64,000 nt of DNA from Plantactinospora sp. BC1 (GCF_003030345.1 NZ_CP028158.1:5828001-5892000); one strand, 5' to 3'; counted from the stretch's first letter, positions 42,317 to 54,799 are shown. Notes: generated by a model from the sequence alone, not told the origin. Numbers and translations are program-made.

Positions 42317-43156
42317 ATGGTCCGGATAGCGCTGATCGGTGACGTCGGTGGCCACGCCGACCAGTTGCGCGACGCCCTGCGGGCGCTCGGCGCGGACGAC
42401 GACCGGCCGGGCCTGCCCGACGACGTCACGGTGGTGCAGGTCGGCGATCTCGTCGACCGGGGCCCGCACAGCGGCGCGGTGCTGGAGATCGTCCGCTGGT
42501 ATCTCGACCACCAGCCGGAGCGGTGGATCCAGCTCGCCGGCAACCACGAGGCGCAGTACCTGCCCGGCGGGACGCCGTTCTGGCCGGACCGGCTCGCCGA
42601 CACCGACGCCGAGCTGCTCCGCTCCTGGTGGGCGGAGGGCCGGCTGCGGGTGGCCGTCGCGATCCGCACCGCCGACGGCGAGGACCTGCTGGCCTGCCAC
42701 GCCGGGTTGACGGTCGGCGCCTGGCGGGAGCTGGGCGAGCCGCCGAGCGCCGCGCTCGCGGCCCGGCTGCTGAACGACCGCCCGGGGCCCCTGATCTTCC
42801 GGGGCGGGGAGTTCGGGGTGGACCGGGCGGCCGGGCCGTTCTGGGCCGAGGCGGGCTGGGAGCTGCACGAGCCGTGGTTGGCGTACTACGGCGGTGGCGG
42901 GTTCGTGCCCTTCGGCCAGGTGCACGGGCACTCCCAGGTCGTACGCTTCGCCGACCGCACCTGGCGGTGCCCCGGCCGGGTACGCCAGCGCGCCACCGCC
43001 GACTGGGCCGCCCGGCACGTCCGGGTGCGCATCGGCGGACGGATCTTCACCGGGATCGATCCGAAGCACGGGCGTACCGGCGCGCCCGGCTGGCAGCCGC
43101 TGCTGCTCGACGGCGCCCGGCTCCTCACCGGCCAGGAACTCCCCGAGGGCGGGTGA
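42317..43156 (+). CDS. PPP-type metallophosphatase (calcineurin-like)
   Basis: The 279-aa soluble protein has the metal-binding motifs of serine/threonine phosphatase or ApaH-type enzymes: IGDVGGH, QVGDLVDRGPHSG, LAGNHEAQY, CHAGLT and QVHGHSQVV. The DRG after GD is typical of the PPP branch, so it may act on phosphoproteins or dinucleoside polyphosphates; the substrate is unknown. ATG 42317 follows GGGGAG by 5 bases; the frame from 42290 is only slightly longer. It precedes the alpha/beta hydrolase gene by 145 bases. Confidence 0.9.
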   Translation: MVRIALIGDVGGHADQLRDALRALGADDDRPGLPDDVTVVQVGDLVDRGPHSGAVLEIVRWYLDHQPERWIQLAGNHEAQYLPGGTPFWPDRLADTDAELLRSWWAEGRLRVAVAIRTADGEDLLACHAGLTVGAWRELGEPPSAALAARLLNDRPGPLIFRGGEFGVDRAAGPFWAEAGWELHEPWLAYYGGGGFVPFGQVHGHSQVVRFADRTWRCPGRVRQRATADWAARHVRVRIGGRIFTGIDPKHGRTGAPGWQPLLLDGARLLTGQELPEGG

Positions 43157-43301
43157 CCGGGCACCGCCACCGCCGCTCGGATCTCCGGCCCACCCGGCCG
43201 GCCCGGACACCTCCGCCGCTGTCGATACCCGCCCGGAGAAGACCGGGATTGGGGAGTATGAGCGAAAGAGGCGAATCTGCCGGGACGATCGCGGGGGAAC
43301 G

Positions 43302-44189
43302 ATGAGCGGCGCGGTACACCACCGGAACACCACGGTCGACGGCCTGGACGTCTTCTACCGCGAGGCCGGCCCGCCGGACGCGCCGCCGCTGGTCCTGCTG
43401 CACGGTTTCCCGACCAGCTCGCACATGTTCCGGAACCTGATCCCGGCGCTGGCCGACGACTACCACGTGGTGGCGCCGGACCACATCGGCTTCGGCTACT
43501 CCGCGGTCCCGTCCCTGGGCGACTTCCCGTACACCTTCGACGCGCTCACCGACGTCACCATGGGGCTGCTGGACCAGCTCGACATCCGCCGGTACGCCGT
43601 CTACATGCAGGACTACGGCGCGCCGATCGCCCTGCGGCTGCTGCTGCGCCGGCCGGAGAGCATCTCGGCGATCGTCACCCAGAGCGGGAACGCCTACCGG
43701 GAGGGATTCGTCGAGAAGTTCTGGAAGCCGCTCTTCGGGTACGCGAAGGATCCCGGACCGGAGAACGAGGCCGTCGCCCGGCTGGCCTTCACCGAGCAGG
43801 AGGTCCGGGCCCAGTACGAGACCGGGGTGCCGGACGTCAGCCTGGTCAGCCCGGACGCCTGGCACCACGCGATGGAGGTGCTCGGCCGGCCGGGCAACCA
43901 CGACAACCAACTCCAGCTCTTCCGGGACTACCAGACGAACCTCGACCTCTATCCCCGGGCCCAGGAGTGCTTCCGGCAGACCCGGGTACCGCTGCTCGCC
44001 GTCTGGGGCGCCAACGATCCGATCTTCGGCCCGGAGGGTGCCCGCGCCTTCCAGCGGGACCTGCCGGACGCCGAGATCCACCTCCTCGACACCGGCCACT
44101 TCGCGCTGGAGACGCACGGCGACGAGATCGCCGGCCACATCCGGGAGTTCCTCGGCCGGACCCAGCGGCAGCCGATGCCGGCCCGATGA
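43302..44189 (+). CDS. Alpha/beta hydrolase, epoxide hydrolase/haloalkane dehalogenase-like
   Basis: The 295-aa cytoplasmic hydrolase has the oxyanion motif LLHGFPTSSHMFR. The nucleophile elbow is MQDYGAPIA with Asp104, rather than Ser, as in epoxide hydrolases and haloalkane dehalogenases. It also has the acid region WGANDPIFG and the catalytic His in LDTGHFALETH. Substrate unknown. ATG 43302 follows a GGGGGAAC purine run. A longer frame from 42894 overlaps the phosphatase gene and is rejected. It converges with the protease gene across a strong terminator. Confidence 0.9.
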   Translation: MSGAVHHRNTTVDGLDVFYREAGPPDAPPLVLLHGFPTSSHMFRNLIPALADDYHVVAPDHIGFGYSAVPSLGDFPYTFDALTDVTMGLLDQLDIRRYAVYMQDYGAPIALRLLLRRPESISAIVTQSGNAYREGFVEKFWKPLFGYAKDPGPENEAVARLAFTEQEVRAQYETGVPDVSLVSPDAWHHAMEVLGRPGNHDNQLQLFRDYQTNLDLYPRAQECFRQTRVPLLAVWGANDPIFGPEGARAFQRDLPDAEIHLLDTGHFALETHGDEIAGHIREFLGRTQRQPMPAR

Positions 44190-44193
44190 CGTC

Positions 44194-44240
44194 GGCGCCG
44201 TCCGGGGCGGCCGGCCCAGCGGCCCACCCCGGACGGCGCC
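44194..44240. terminator. Bidirectional terminator between the hydrolase and protease genes
   Basis: GGCGCCGTCCGGGG and CCCCGGACGGCGCC form a perfect 14-bp stem; the 19-base loop can itself pair (GGCC with GGCC). It lies between convergent stops at 44189 and 44266. Confidence 0.85.
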
Positions 44241-44265
44241 ACAACCGCGGCGACCTGTCGAACGG

Positions 44266-45345
44266 TCAGAGGTTCCTGGTCTGGTTGTAGAGGTTCAGCG
44301 CGGTGTTGTCGAAGAACGGCGAGATCATGATCGTCGGGTTGACGATCCGGTCGATCCGGCTGTTGACGCCGTACAGGAAGCCGAAGTTGCCGTCCCAGTT
44401 GAGCAGCCAGCCGCCGCCGCTGGAGCCCCGGGTCATGTCGCAGGGGATCCGGATGGTCTGGGTGGCACCGGCCGACTCCGGCTGCGAGTTGCCGGAGCAG
44501 CGCAGCAGGTTCCCGCCGTCGAAGGGCGCCTCCTGCGGATAGCCGAAGGCGTTGATCGGGACGTTCAGGCCCCGGTTGACGTCCAGGCCCTGGCCGCCGA
44601 GCCGGGCGACGATGTGCTGCCCGTTCAGGGTGTTCATGATCGCCACCGCCATGTCCTCGGCAAAGTTCGAGCTGGCGGTCCAGCCCGGCGCCGGGACGAG
44701 CCGGGACGCCGTCCAGGTGCCGAACGGCCGGGGATTGGCGAGGTCGTCGTCGAAGGCGGGCACGAAGGCCCAGTTGGTGGCCAGCGCGCCGCCCGGACCG
44801 CCCGGGTGGGTGCAGTGCCCGGCGGTCCAGACCGTGTCCTGGCCCTCGGAGTTGACCACCGTCCCGGAGCAGACGAAGTTGCCGGTGGGCAGGGTGAAGA
44901 AGACCTTGCCACTGGTCCGCGCCGTCGGGTGGTTGGAGGCGAAGTTCGGGTTGAGTGCCGCCGGCACCGGACCGCGCTCCGGGGTACCCAGCTCACCGGC
45001 GGCCGGCGGGATCGTCAGCCGGGCGCCCCGGTCGACCGCCTGCCGGTTCGCCTGTCCACTGTCGACGTACCGCTTGACCGCCTGCCGGTAGGCGGGTGAC
45101 TCCTCGACGGGCTGCGCCGCCCGCATCCGCTCCGGCGTCCAGTACGCCTCGATCGCCTGGTGCTCGCTGGCCCCCGGCCCGTACGCGGCCCGGCCGGCCG
45201 CCCACGCCTCGGCGGTGGCACCCGGGTCCAGGCCGGGTGCGGGTGCGGCACCCGCCGGCTGGCTCAGCGCCAGGGCCGGCGCCGCCAGCACCAGGGCGAC
45301 CGCCGCTGATGTTGCCCAGTTGGCCCTCTTGGGTAGGACTCTCAT
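44266..45345 (-). CDS. Secreted trypsin-like serine protease
   Basis: The 359-aa protein has a signal peptide (about 1-37, ending AGAAPA), a pro-region rich in charged helices (about 38-140) and an S1/V8-like protease domain. The catalytic triad is visible as His177 (WTAGHC), Asp231 (FAEDMAV) and Ser309 (RGSSGGGW), with Cys pairs around 159/178 and 283/302. It probably cleaves proteins outside the cell after removal of the pro-region. ATG 45345 follows GAGGAGG; the open frame to 45414 would spoil the signal peptide. Confidence 0.92.
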   Translation of the reverse strand: MRVLPKRANWATSAAVALVLAAPALALSQPAGAAPAPGLDPGATAEAWAAGRAAYGPGASEHQAIEAYWTPERMRAAQPVEESPAYRQAVKRYVDSGQANRQAVDRGARLTIPPAAGELGTPERGPVPAALNPNFASNHPTARTSGKVFFTLPTGNFVCSGTVVNSEGQDTVWTAGHCTHPGGPGGALATNWAFVPAFDDDLANPRPFGTWTASRLVPAPGWTASSNFAEDMAVAIMNTLNGQHIVARLGGQGLDVNRGLNVPINAFGYPQEAPFDGGNLLRCSGNSQPESAGATQTIRIPCDMTRGSSGGGWLLNWDGNFGFLYGVNSRIDRIVNPTIMISPFFDNTALNLYNQTRNL

Positions 45346-45492
45346 GGACTGGCTCCTCCTCGGTAGGCATCTGCGCCGAACCCCCGCCGGCGCCGCTACT
45401 GAGCAGAGAGTCATCGATGTCCGACGGTGCCGCCGGGCATCCTGGACCCGGTTGGACAGGACTGGACAGCGGGGCGCTCCCGGACCGACCGG

Positions 45493-46236
45493 TCAGCCGC
45501 GCGGATGCCCCGGCGGCCGCGCCCCGGCCCGGACCTCCGGGCGGTACGCCCCGGAGACGTCGGAGCGGACGTCCCAGCCGAGAGCGCGGTAGAGGGCGCG
45601 GCCGTCGTCGGTGGCGACCAGGATTCCGGTACGCAGCCCGCCGGCCACCGCCCGCGCGGCGAGGGTACGCATGACGACGCTGCCCAGCCCCCGCCGCCGG
45701 TGTGCCGGCTCGGTCTCGACCTGGTCGACGATGCCGAACTCCCCGGCGGGGGCGAGCCGCCCCGACGCGGCCCTGCCGCCGACGCTGTCGTGCACCGTCG
45801 CGACGACCACCCCGGTGCCGGGCTCGGTGTGCACCCGGACCGTGTAGCCGGCGGGCGGCGCGACCGGCTCCGCGCGGAACCGCACGCTCATCAGGTGTCC
45901 GGCGATGTCCATCGTCCAGCCGTCGGGCAGGGCGGCCCGGAACCCGGCCGGATCTCCACTCACCTTGATCCAGTTGCCGGGGGCGGTCAGCTCCCGACCG
46001 AGCCGGCCGAGCAGCTCGGCGTCGTAGGTGTGCAGCACGTGGCGTACCCGATGGCCCGGCAGGCCGACGTCGACCCGGAAGCCGCCGGGGACCTCGACCG
46101 GCGCGGGCGTCCCCCGGGAAACCGCCCAGCCGCGCCCCCAGGCCATGATCAGCTCGGGGACTGAGGGGTCGACCGGGAACTCGACGGTGGAGGTGGTCTC
46201 GGCGCTGCGGGCAGAGCCGGTGAAGCCGTGCGGCAT
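45493..46236 (-). CDS. GNAT-family N-acetyltransferase
   Basis: The 247-aa protein has a C-terminal GNAT domain with GIVDQVETEPAHRRRGLGSV (acetyl-CoA loop R-R-x-G-L-G) and LVATDDGRALYRALGW. Its N-terminal half (LIMAWGRGWAVSRGTPAPVE onward) may be a degenerate second GNAT fold or a substrate domain. Acceptor unknown. ATG 46236 follows GGGGGGAC by 5 bases. An AT-rich 9-bp palindrome 39 bases upstream of the start suggests that the gene is regulated. Confidence 0.85.
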   Translation of the reverse strand: MPHGFTGSARSAETTSTVEFPVDPSVPELIMAWGRGWAVSRGTPAPVEVPGGFRVDVGLPGHRVRHVLHTYDAELLGRLGRELTAPGNWIKVSGDPAGFRAALPDGWTMDIAGHLMSVRFRAEPVAPPAGYTVRVHTEPGTGVVVATVHDSVGGRAASGRLAPAGEFGIVDQVETEPAHRRRGLGSVVMRTLAARAVAGGLRTGILVATDDGRALYRALGWDVRSDVSGAYRPEVRAGARPPGHPRG

Positions 46237-46269
46237 GGGTGTCCCCCCGGTTGCGGGATGGCCGGTGCA

Positions 46270-46305
46270 CCGACCTTATTGCACACTCTTGGCAATAAGG
46301 GTCGG
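46270..46305. promoter_or_regulatory. AT-rich inverted repeat upstream of the GNAT gene
   Basis: CCTTATTGC and GCAATAAGG are perfect arms 9 bases apart. Including one unpaired base, the pairing extends to CCGACC...GGTCGG. It lies 39-64 bases before the GNAT start on the minus strand and has no T-run. An operator (MarR-like spacing) is more likely than a terminator, but no regulator gene is adjacent. Confidence 0.5.
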
Positions 46306-46452
46306 AGTGTGACCGGCCTTGCTCCCGCCGGGCCGAGACCGCGCTGCGCCCGCCCTGCATCCCGGCTGCGTCCGGCGCCCACACCGCCGGCGGATGCGCA
46401 CCTTCCGGTACCACCGCCGGCGGGACGGTCCCCGACGGAAGGTGACCCCGGC

Positions 46453-47937
46453 TCAGAGCTCCGGCGGGGTGAGCGTGCCGATCACCGACTCCAGCGCGGC
46501 GCCGACCCGGTACATCCGGTCGTCCGCCATCGTCGGCGCCATGATCTGCAAGCCCACCGGCAGCCCCTCCGACAGCCCGCACGGCACCGAGATGCCCGGC
46601 CCGCCGTAGAGGTTGGTCGGGATGGTGAAGAGGTCCGCCAGGTACATCTGGTAGGGATCCGCCGTCCGCGAGCCGAACGGGAACGCCACGAACGGCGTCG
46701 TCGGCGAGATCAGCACGTCGGCCTGCTCGAACGCGGCGGTGAAGTCGCGGGTGATCAGGGTACGCACCTTCTGCGCCTGCCCGTAGTAGGCGTCGTAGTA
46801 GCCGGACGAGAGCGCGTACGTGCCGAGCATGATCCGCCGCTTGACCTCGGGGCCGAAGCCGGCGTCCCGGGTCAGCGACATCACCTCCTCCAGCGAGTGC
46901 ACGCCGTCGTCGCCGACCCGCAGCCCGAACCGCACCCCGTCGAACCGGGCCAGGTTCGAGGAGCACTCGCTCGGCGCGATCAGGTAGTAGGCCGGCAGCG
47001 CGTACTGGAAGTGCGGGCAGGAGACCTCGACGACCTCGGCACCGAGCTTGGTCAGCGCGTCGACGGCGTCCCGGAACGCGGCCGTCACCCCCGGCTCGGC
47101 ACCCTCGCCGGAGAACTCGGTGACCAGGCCCAGCCGGACTCCGGTCAGGTCACCGGAGGCGCCGGCCCGGGCGGCGGCGACCACGTCCGGCACCGGCGCC
47201 GGGATCGAGGTGGAGTCGCGCGGGTCGTGCCCGCCGATCACCTCGTGCAGCAGCGCCGCGTCCAGCACCGTACGCGCACACGGGCCGGGGGTGTCCAGCG
47301 ACGAGGAGAAGGCGACGAGGCCATATCGCGAGGTGCCGCCGTAGGTCGGCTTCGCCCCGACGGTGCCGGTCACCGCACCCGGCTGCCGGATCGAGCCGCC
47401 GGTGTCGGAACCGATCGCCAGCGGCGCCTCGTACGCGGCCAGCGCGGCCGAGCTGCCGCCGCCGGAGCCGCCCGGGATCCGCCCCAGGTCCCACGGGTTC
47501 CCCGTCGGCCCGTACGCCGAGTATTCCGTCGACGAGCCCATCGCGAACTCGTCCATGTTGGTCTTGCCCAGCATCACCGTGCCGGCCTCGCGCAGCCGGC
47601 GCACGATCGTCGAGTCGTACGGCGGCCGCCAGCCCTGGAGGATCTTGGACCCGACGGTCGTCGGCACGCCCTTGGTGGTGAGCACGTCCTTGACCGCCAC
47701 CGGCACCCCGGCCAGCGGGCCCAACTTCTCCCCGGCGGCCCGCTTCGCGTCGACCGCGCGGGCCGCCTCCAGCGCACCGTCGGTGTCGACGTGCAGGAAG
47801 GCGTGCACCCGGTCGTCGACCGCGGCGATCCGGTCCAGGTGCGCCTGGGTCACCTCGACCGCGGACGCCTCGCCACCGGCGATGAGGGCCGCGATCTCGG
47901 TCGCGGTCATCCTGGTCACGTCAGCCATGGTGGTCAC
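46453..47937 (-). CDS. gatA: Aspartyl/glutamyl-tRNA amidotransferase subunit A
   Basis: The 494-aa glutaminase/amidase subunit of GatCAB generates ammonia from glutamine for tRNA amidation. Amidase-signature residues are the Lys in VAVKDVLTT, the cis-Ser in [13 protein letters not shown] and the nucleophile Ser in [14 protein letters not shown] 47937 overlaps the gatC stop (GTGA) and follows AAGGGA; ATG 47928 is an alternative. Coupled to gatC upstream. gatB is about 12 kb away on the same strand. Confidence 0.97.
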   Translation of the reverse strand: MTTMADVTRMTATEIAALIAGGEASAVEVTQAHLDRIAAVDDRVHAFLHVDTDGALEAARAVDAKRAAGEKLGPLAGVPVAVKDVLTTKGVPTTVGSKILQGWRPPYDSTIVRRLREAGTVMLGKTNMDEFAMGSSTEYSAYGPTGNPWDLGRIPGGSGGGSSAALAAYEAPLAIGSDTGGSIRQPGAVTGTVGAKPTYGGTSRYGLVAFSSSLDTPGPCARTVLDAALLHEVIGGHDPRDSTSIPAPVPDVVAAARAGASGDLTGVRLGLVTEFSGEGAEPGVTAAFRDAVDALTKLGAEVVEVSCPHFQYALPAYYLIAPSECSSNLARFDGVRFGLRVGDDGVHSLEEVMSLTRDAGFGPEVKRRIMLGTYALSSGYYDAYYGQAQKVRTLITRDFTAAFEQADVLISPTTPFVAFPFGSRTADPYQMYLADLFTIPTNLYGGPGISVPCGLSEGLPVGLQIMAPTMADDRMYRVGAALESVIGTLTPPEL

Positions 47938-48275
47938 GCGTTCCCTTCCGCCGGGCCCTCACCACGGGGGCTGGGCGGCTCGTCCTCGTCCAGGATGCGC
48001 GGCACCCGGAACCGGTCCTCCTCGCTGTCCGGCGCCCCGGAGAGCGCCTCCGCCCGGGTCAGGCCGGGCACCACCACGTCGTCGCGCAGCACGTTGGTCA
48101 GCGGCACGGAGTGCGAGGTGGGCGGGATGTCCGCGGCGGCCACCTCGCCGACCCGCGCGACGGCCTGGAGGATCACGTCGAGCTGGCCGGCGAAGGTGTC
48201 CAGCTCCTCCTCGGTGACGGCGAGCCGCGACAGTCGCGCCAGGTGCGCGACCTCCTCGCGGGAGATGGCGGACAT
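47934..48275 (-). CDS. gatC: Aspartyl/glutamyl-tRNA amidotransferase subunit C
   Basis: The 113-aa small subunit wraps around GatA and stabilises the GatCAB complex. It has the family pattern [41 protein letters not shown] and the Arg-Val-Pro stretch DRFRVPRIL. It carries a slightly long acidic C-terminus ([18 protein letters not shown]). ATG 48275 follows AAGGGGG and is preferred to 48290. Its stop overlaps the gatA start. Confidence 0.95.
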   Translation of the reverse strand: MSAISREEVAHLARLSRLAVTEEELDTFAGQLDVILQAVARVGEVAAADIPPTSHSVPLTNVLRDDVVVPGLTRAEALSGAPDSEEDRFRVPRILDEDEPPSPRGEGPAEGNA

Positions 48276-48444
48276 CGGTGCCCCCTTCATGCCTTGACGT
48301 CTACGCGGCTTCCGCCGTCGACTTTCCCGGCGCAGCGTGGCACGCGCGCCGCGACCCCAGCGAGTCTATTTGGCACCCCGAGCGTCGCCGCCCCCGACTC
48401 CCCCGGGCCCCGGCCGTCCCCGGCGGCACCCTGCGACCGCCGGG

Positions 48445-50790
48445 TCACTCCACGCTCGGATGCAGCCGGGCCGCCGCCTCCGCCTTCGCCGGTCCGCCGC
48501 TCGCCGTCACCGGCGTGCCCGGCTCGACCGGCTCGGCCAGCGCGTCCCGCTCAATCGTCGGCCCGGCCACCCCGGGCGGCCGGTCCGGCCGCTCGCCGAG
48601 CTGCGCCGCCCCGTCGCCGTTGCGCACCGCCCGCTCGCCGAGCGGTGCCGCCCGGCCGTCGTCCCGCCCGGCCCGGACGCCCGAGCCGGTCCGCTCCGCG
48701 CCGGCCGGGGCGGGGCCGCCGGCGCCGACCCGGGCGGCGGGGCTGATCGGCCGGTACCGCGAGAGCCAGGTGACCAGCTCCTCCGCCGGCATCGGCCGGG
48801 CGAAGAACCAGCCCTGCGCGACCTCGCAGCCGGCCTCGTGCAGCAGCCGCCAGGTGCGCTCGTCCTCCACCCCCTCGGCGACGACCCGCAACCCCAGGGC
48901 ACCGGCCAGCTCGATCACCGACCGGACGATCGCCGCGTCGTCGGCGTCGGCGACCATCCCGAGTACGAAGGAGCGGTCGACCTTCACCTCGGCCAGCGGC
49001 AGCCGGCGCAGGTGCTGCATCGAGGAGTAGCCGGTGCCGAAGTCGTCCATCGAGATCGCCACCCCGATCCGGTCCAGCCGGGTGATGGTGGCCAGCACCC
49101 GGCGCGGGTCGGCCATCAGCGCGCCCTCGGTCATCTCCAGCTGGATCCGCGACGGCGGTACGCCGTACCGGGCGAGCCGCTCCGCGATCTGGTCGGCGAT
49201 CTCCCCGGTGTGCAGGTCACGGACGCTGACGTTGACCGCCGCCCGCAGCTCCAGCCCGGCGGCGGACCACTTCGCGAGCTGCTCCACCACGTCGTCGACG
49301 ACCCGGCGGGTCAGCAGCCGCATCACCGCGCTCTGCTCGGCGACCCGGATCAGCTCCTCCGGGTCGACCATGCCACGCCGGGGGTGCCGCCAGCGCAGCA
49401 GCGCCTCCACCCCGACCACCTCGCCGGTGGCGATCGCGATCTGCGGCTGGTAGTAGAGGGTGATCTCACCGGCGTCGTCGGCCCCGGTCTCCAACACCCG
49501 GCGCAGGTCGGCCAGCAGGCTCAGCCGCTCCGCCGAGTTGTGGTCGGACTCGGCGGCGTAGACCGCCACCGGGTCGCCCCGGTGCTTCGCGTCGTACATC
49601 GCCACGTCGGCGTGGCGCATCAGGGTGGCGAAGTCGGCGCCGTGCTCCGGATAGAGCGCTATCCCGATCGAGCCGCCGACGTCCAGCGGCAGCCCGTCCA
49701 GCGGTACCGGGTCGGTCAGCTCCCCGACCACCCGGTCGGCGACCCGCCGGGCGTCCGCCACCCCGTCGAGCCGGGTGGCGAGGATGGCGAACTCGTCCCC
49801 GCCGAGCCGGGCGATCACGTCCGGCGGGCGTACGGCCGTGGTCAGCCGGGCGGCGACCTCGACCAGCAGCCGGTCCCCGACGGCGTGCCCGAGGGCGTCG
49901 TTGACGTGCTTGAAGCGGTCCAGGTCGAGCAGGAGCAGCGCGAGCTGCCCGCCGGGGGCCTGCTTGCCGGCCAGCTCGGCGTGCACCGCCACCTGCTCGG
50001 TCACCTCGACCCGCAGCGCCTCCCGGTTGGCCAGCCCGGTCAGCGGGTCCTGCCGGGCGAGCTGCTCCCGTTCGGCGGAGAGCCGGGCCATCCGGGAGAC
50101 GGCGTAGAGCGGCAGCACCATCATCGGGACCAGCGCCGGGCTGGTCCGGGCGGCGGCGACCAGCACCGGGGCGAGCAGCAGCAGCGAGCCGGTGGCGAGC
50201 AGCTCGAAGCCGAGCCCCTGGCGGATCCGGGTCCACCACCGGCCGCCGAAGCGCAGCCGGACGGCGGTGGCGACCAGGCCGTGGTTGACGGTCAGCCAGG
50301 CGCCCGCCGCGCCGACCGCGACGAGCACGTCGAGCGGCCGGAGCCGGTCGGTCCCGCCGAACCCGTCACCGGGTACCAGCCGGACGACCGCGTCGGCGGC
50401 GACGAGTGCGCAGGCGTACTGGGCGATGTTGAAGATCGTGCGCCAGGGCGCGTACCGCATCCGCCAGCCGGAGACCAGCACGGCGGCGGCCTGTACCGCG
50501 ATGGCCGGCCCCGGCCCCCACTCCAGGGCGACGGCGAAGGTGAAGCAGATCGACGGGAAGACCGACATGCTGCGCCGCTCGGCGTGCGGGCTGAACGGGC
50601 GGGCGTCGAAGGTGACCGCGAGGGCCGCCATCAGCCAGAACGCCAGCGGCAGCCGGGGCAGCTCGCCGGGGAGGGCGAGCAGCGACACGGCGGAGACCCC
50701 GACGGCCAGGCCGACGACAGCCCAGACGAAGCCGAAGAACGGCGCCGTCCGATCTGGAGGGACGGAGTTCCGCAGCGCGGCGGCCTCCAT
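48445..50790 (-). CDS. Membrane GGDEF-EAL cyclic-di-GMP protein with an intact inhibitory site
   Basis: The 781-aa protein has six or seven hydrophobic segments (residues 15-235, a MASE-like sensor). Its GGDEF domain has RLGGDEFAIL at about 328 and an RPPD inhibitory site just before it. The EAL domain from about 460 keeps VEALLRW, AVNVSVRDLH, QLEMTEGAL, SMDDFGTGYSS, EVKVDRSFV and VVAEGVED, so both activities look possible. A disordered tail of about 100 Gly/Pro/Ala/Glu residues follows. ATG 50790 follows GGGAGG by 4 bases. It lies between ligA and gatC on the same strand, interrupting the housekeeping block. Compare the other such protein at 23697, which lacks the RxxD site. Confidence 0.92.
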   Translation of the reverse strand: MEAAALRNSVPPDRTAPFFGFVWAVVGLAVGVSAVSLLALPGELPRLPLAFWLMAALAVTFDARPFSPHAERRSMSVFPSICFTFAVALEWGPGPAIAVQAAAVLVSGWRMRYAPWRTIFNIAQYACALVAADAVVRLVPGDGFGGTDRLRPLDVLVAVGAAGAWLTVNHGLVATAVRLRFGGRWWTRIRQGLGFELLATGSLLLLAPVLVAAARTSPALVPMMVLPLYAVSRMARLSAEREQLARQDPLTGLANREALRVEVTEQVAVHAELAGKQAPGGQLALLLLDLDRFKHVNDALGHAVGDRLLVEVAARLTTAVRPPDVIARLGGDEFAILATRLDGVADARRVADRVVGELTDPVPLDGLPLDVGGSIGIALYPEHGADFATLMRHADVAMYDAKHRGDPVAVYAAESDHNSAERLSLLADLRRVLETGADDAGEITLYYQPQIAIATGEVVGVEALLRWRHPRRGMVDPEELIRVAEQSAVMRLLTRRVVDDVVEQLAKWSAAGLELRAAVNVSVRDLHTGEIADQIAERLARYGVPPSRIQLEMTEGALMADPRRVLATITRLDRIGVAISMDDFGTGYSSMQHLRRLPLAEVKVDRSFVLGMVADADDAAIVRSVIELAGALGLRVVAEGVEDERTWRLLHEAGCEVAQGWFFARPMPAEELVTWLSRYRPISPAARVGAGGPAPAGAERTGSGVRAGRDDGRAAPLGERAVRNGDGAAQLGERPDRPPGVAGPTIERDALAEPVEPGTPVTASGGPAKAEAAARLHPSVE

Positions 50791-50971
50791 GTGACCTCCC
50801 GAACCTCTCGGTCTGGGCGCGGCGGCTGCCGCGCGACGTGCCTCCCATGAAACGCCCTGACCCGCGCCCGGCGGGAGGCGACAGACGCGAATCGGGCCTA
50901 GTCGTGACTAACTTGAAATACTGCGCATCTTGCCCAGGAAGTTCTGTTACGGATTGCTGATCGACCCATTA

Positions 50972-54243
<3,272 letters not shown>

Positions 54244-54296
54244 GGCGGCCATCTTCCCGGAGTCGTTCCGGCGCCGCCACCCGCCCGCTCGGCCTG

Positions 54297-54443
54297 CCCA
54301 GTCGTCCCGGCGGAGCCTGGTCAGTTGCCCAGTCGTCCCGGCGGAGCCCGGTGAGTCGGCCCAGTCGTCCCAGCGGAGCCGGGTGAGTCGGCCCAGCCGT
54401 CCCGGCGGGGCCCGGTCGGCTGGCTCAGTCGTCCCAGCAGAGG
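54297..54443. repeat. Tandem 31-32-bp repeats derived from the 3' end of the VOC gene
   Basis: Units start at 54297, 54328, 54360 and 54392, each close to CCCAGTCGTCCCGGCGGAGC plus 11-12 bases. A fifth, partial unit from 54424 is the actual end of the VOC gene, including its stop codon (54425-54427). Lengths of 31, 32, 32 and 32 mean that the copies change reading frame. They appear to be slippage copies of the gene's last codons placed downstream of its stop, before the ADP-ribosylglycohydrolase start. Confidence 0.85.
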
Positions 54444-54799
54444 CAGAACGGGTGGCCGGCGGGATCGGCGTAGACCCGCCAGCCCTGACCCTCGCCGGGC
54501 AGCCGGGTCGCACCGAGCGCCAGCGCCTGGGCCTCGGCCTGCTCGATGTCGTCGACGGTGACGTCCAGGTGGAACTGCTGCGGCCGGTGTGGGTCGGGCC
54601 AGCGCGGCTCCCGCAGGTTGACCGCCTTCTGGAAGGCGAGCCGGGGATGCTGCCCGGGCTCGCCGCCGAGCACGACCCAGCCATCGTCGTCGTCGGCCCC
54701 CCGATCGTCGACGGGCAGCCCGAGCAGCTCCGAATAGAAGCCGGCCAGGGCGCGCGGATCAGGGCAGTCGATGACGACGGAACGGAGGTGACCGATCAT
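54425..54799 (-). CDS. VOC/glyoxalase-like protein
   Basis: The 124-aa single-domain vicinal-oxygen-chelate protein has HLRSVVIDCPDPRALAGFYS, LAFQKAVNLREPRWPDP, QFHLDVTVDDIEQAEAQA and the C-terminal VYADPAGHPFCLCW. The His/Glu metal ligands are partly conserved. Members include resistance proteins and many with unknown substrate; this one resembles the common uncharacterised actinobacterial type. ATG 54799. Its last codons are amplified as a tandem repeat just downstream. Confidence 0.85.
   Translation of the reverse strand: MIGHLRSVVIDCPDPRALAGFYSELLGLPVDDRGADDDDGWVVLGGEPGQHPRLAFQKAVNLREPRWPDPHRPQQFHLDVTVDDIEQAEAQALALGATRLPGEGQGWRVYADPAGHPFCLCWDD

Noticed and set aside
48337-50850. 837-codon frame antisense to the second GGDEF-EAL gene
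   Set aside because: Shadow of a gene with intact catalytic motifs on the other strand.
54297-54423. Repeat array as an extension of the ADP-ribosylglycohydrolase coding frame (open to 54684)
   Set aside because: Unit lengths of 31 and 32 change frame, the repeats copy the end of the VOC gene, and the ATG at 54243 gives the family N-terminus.
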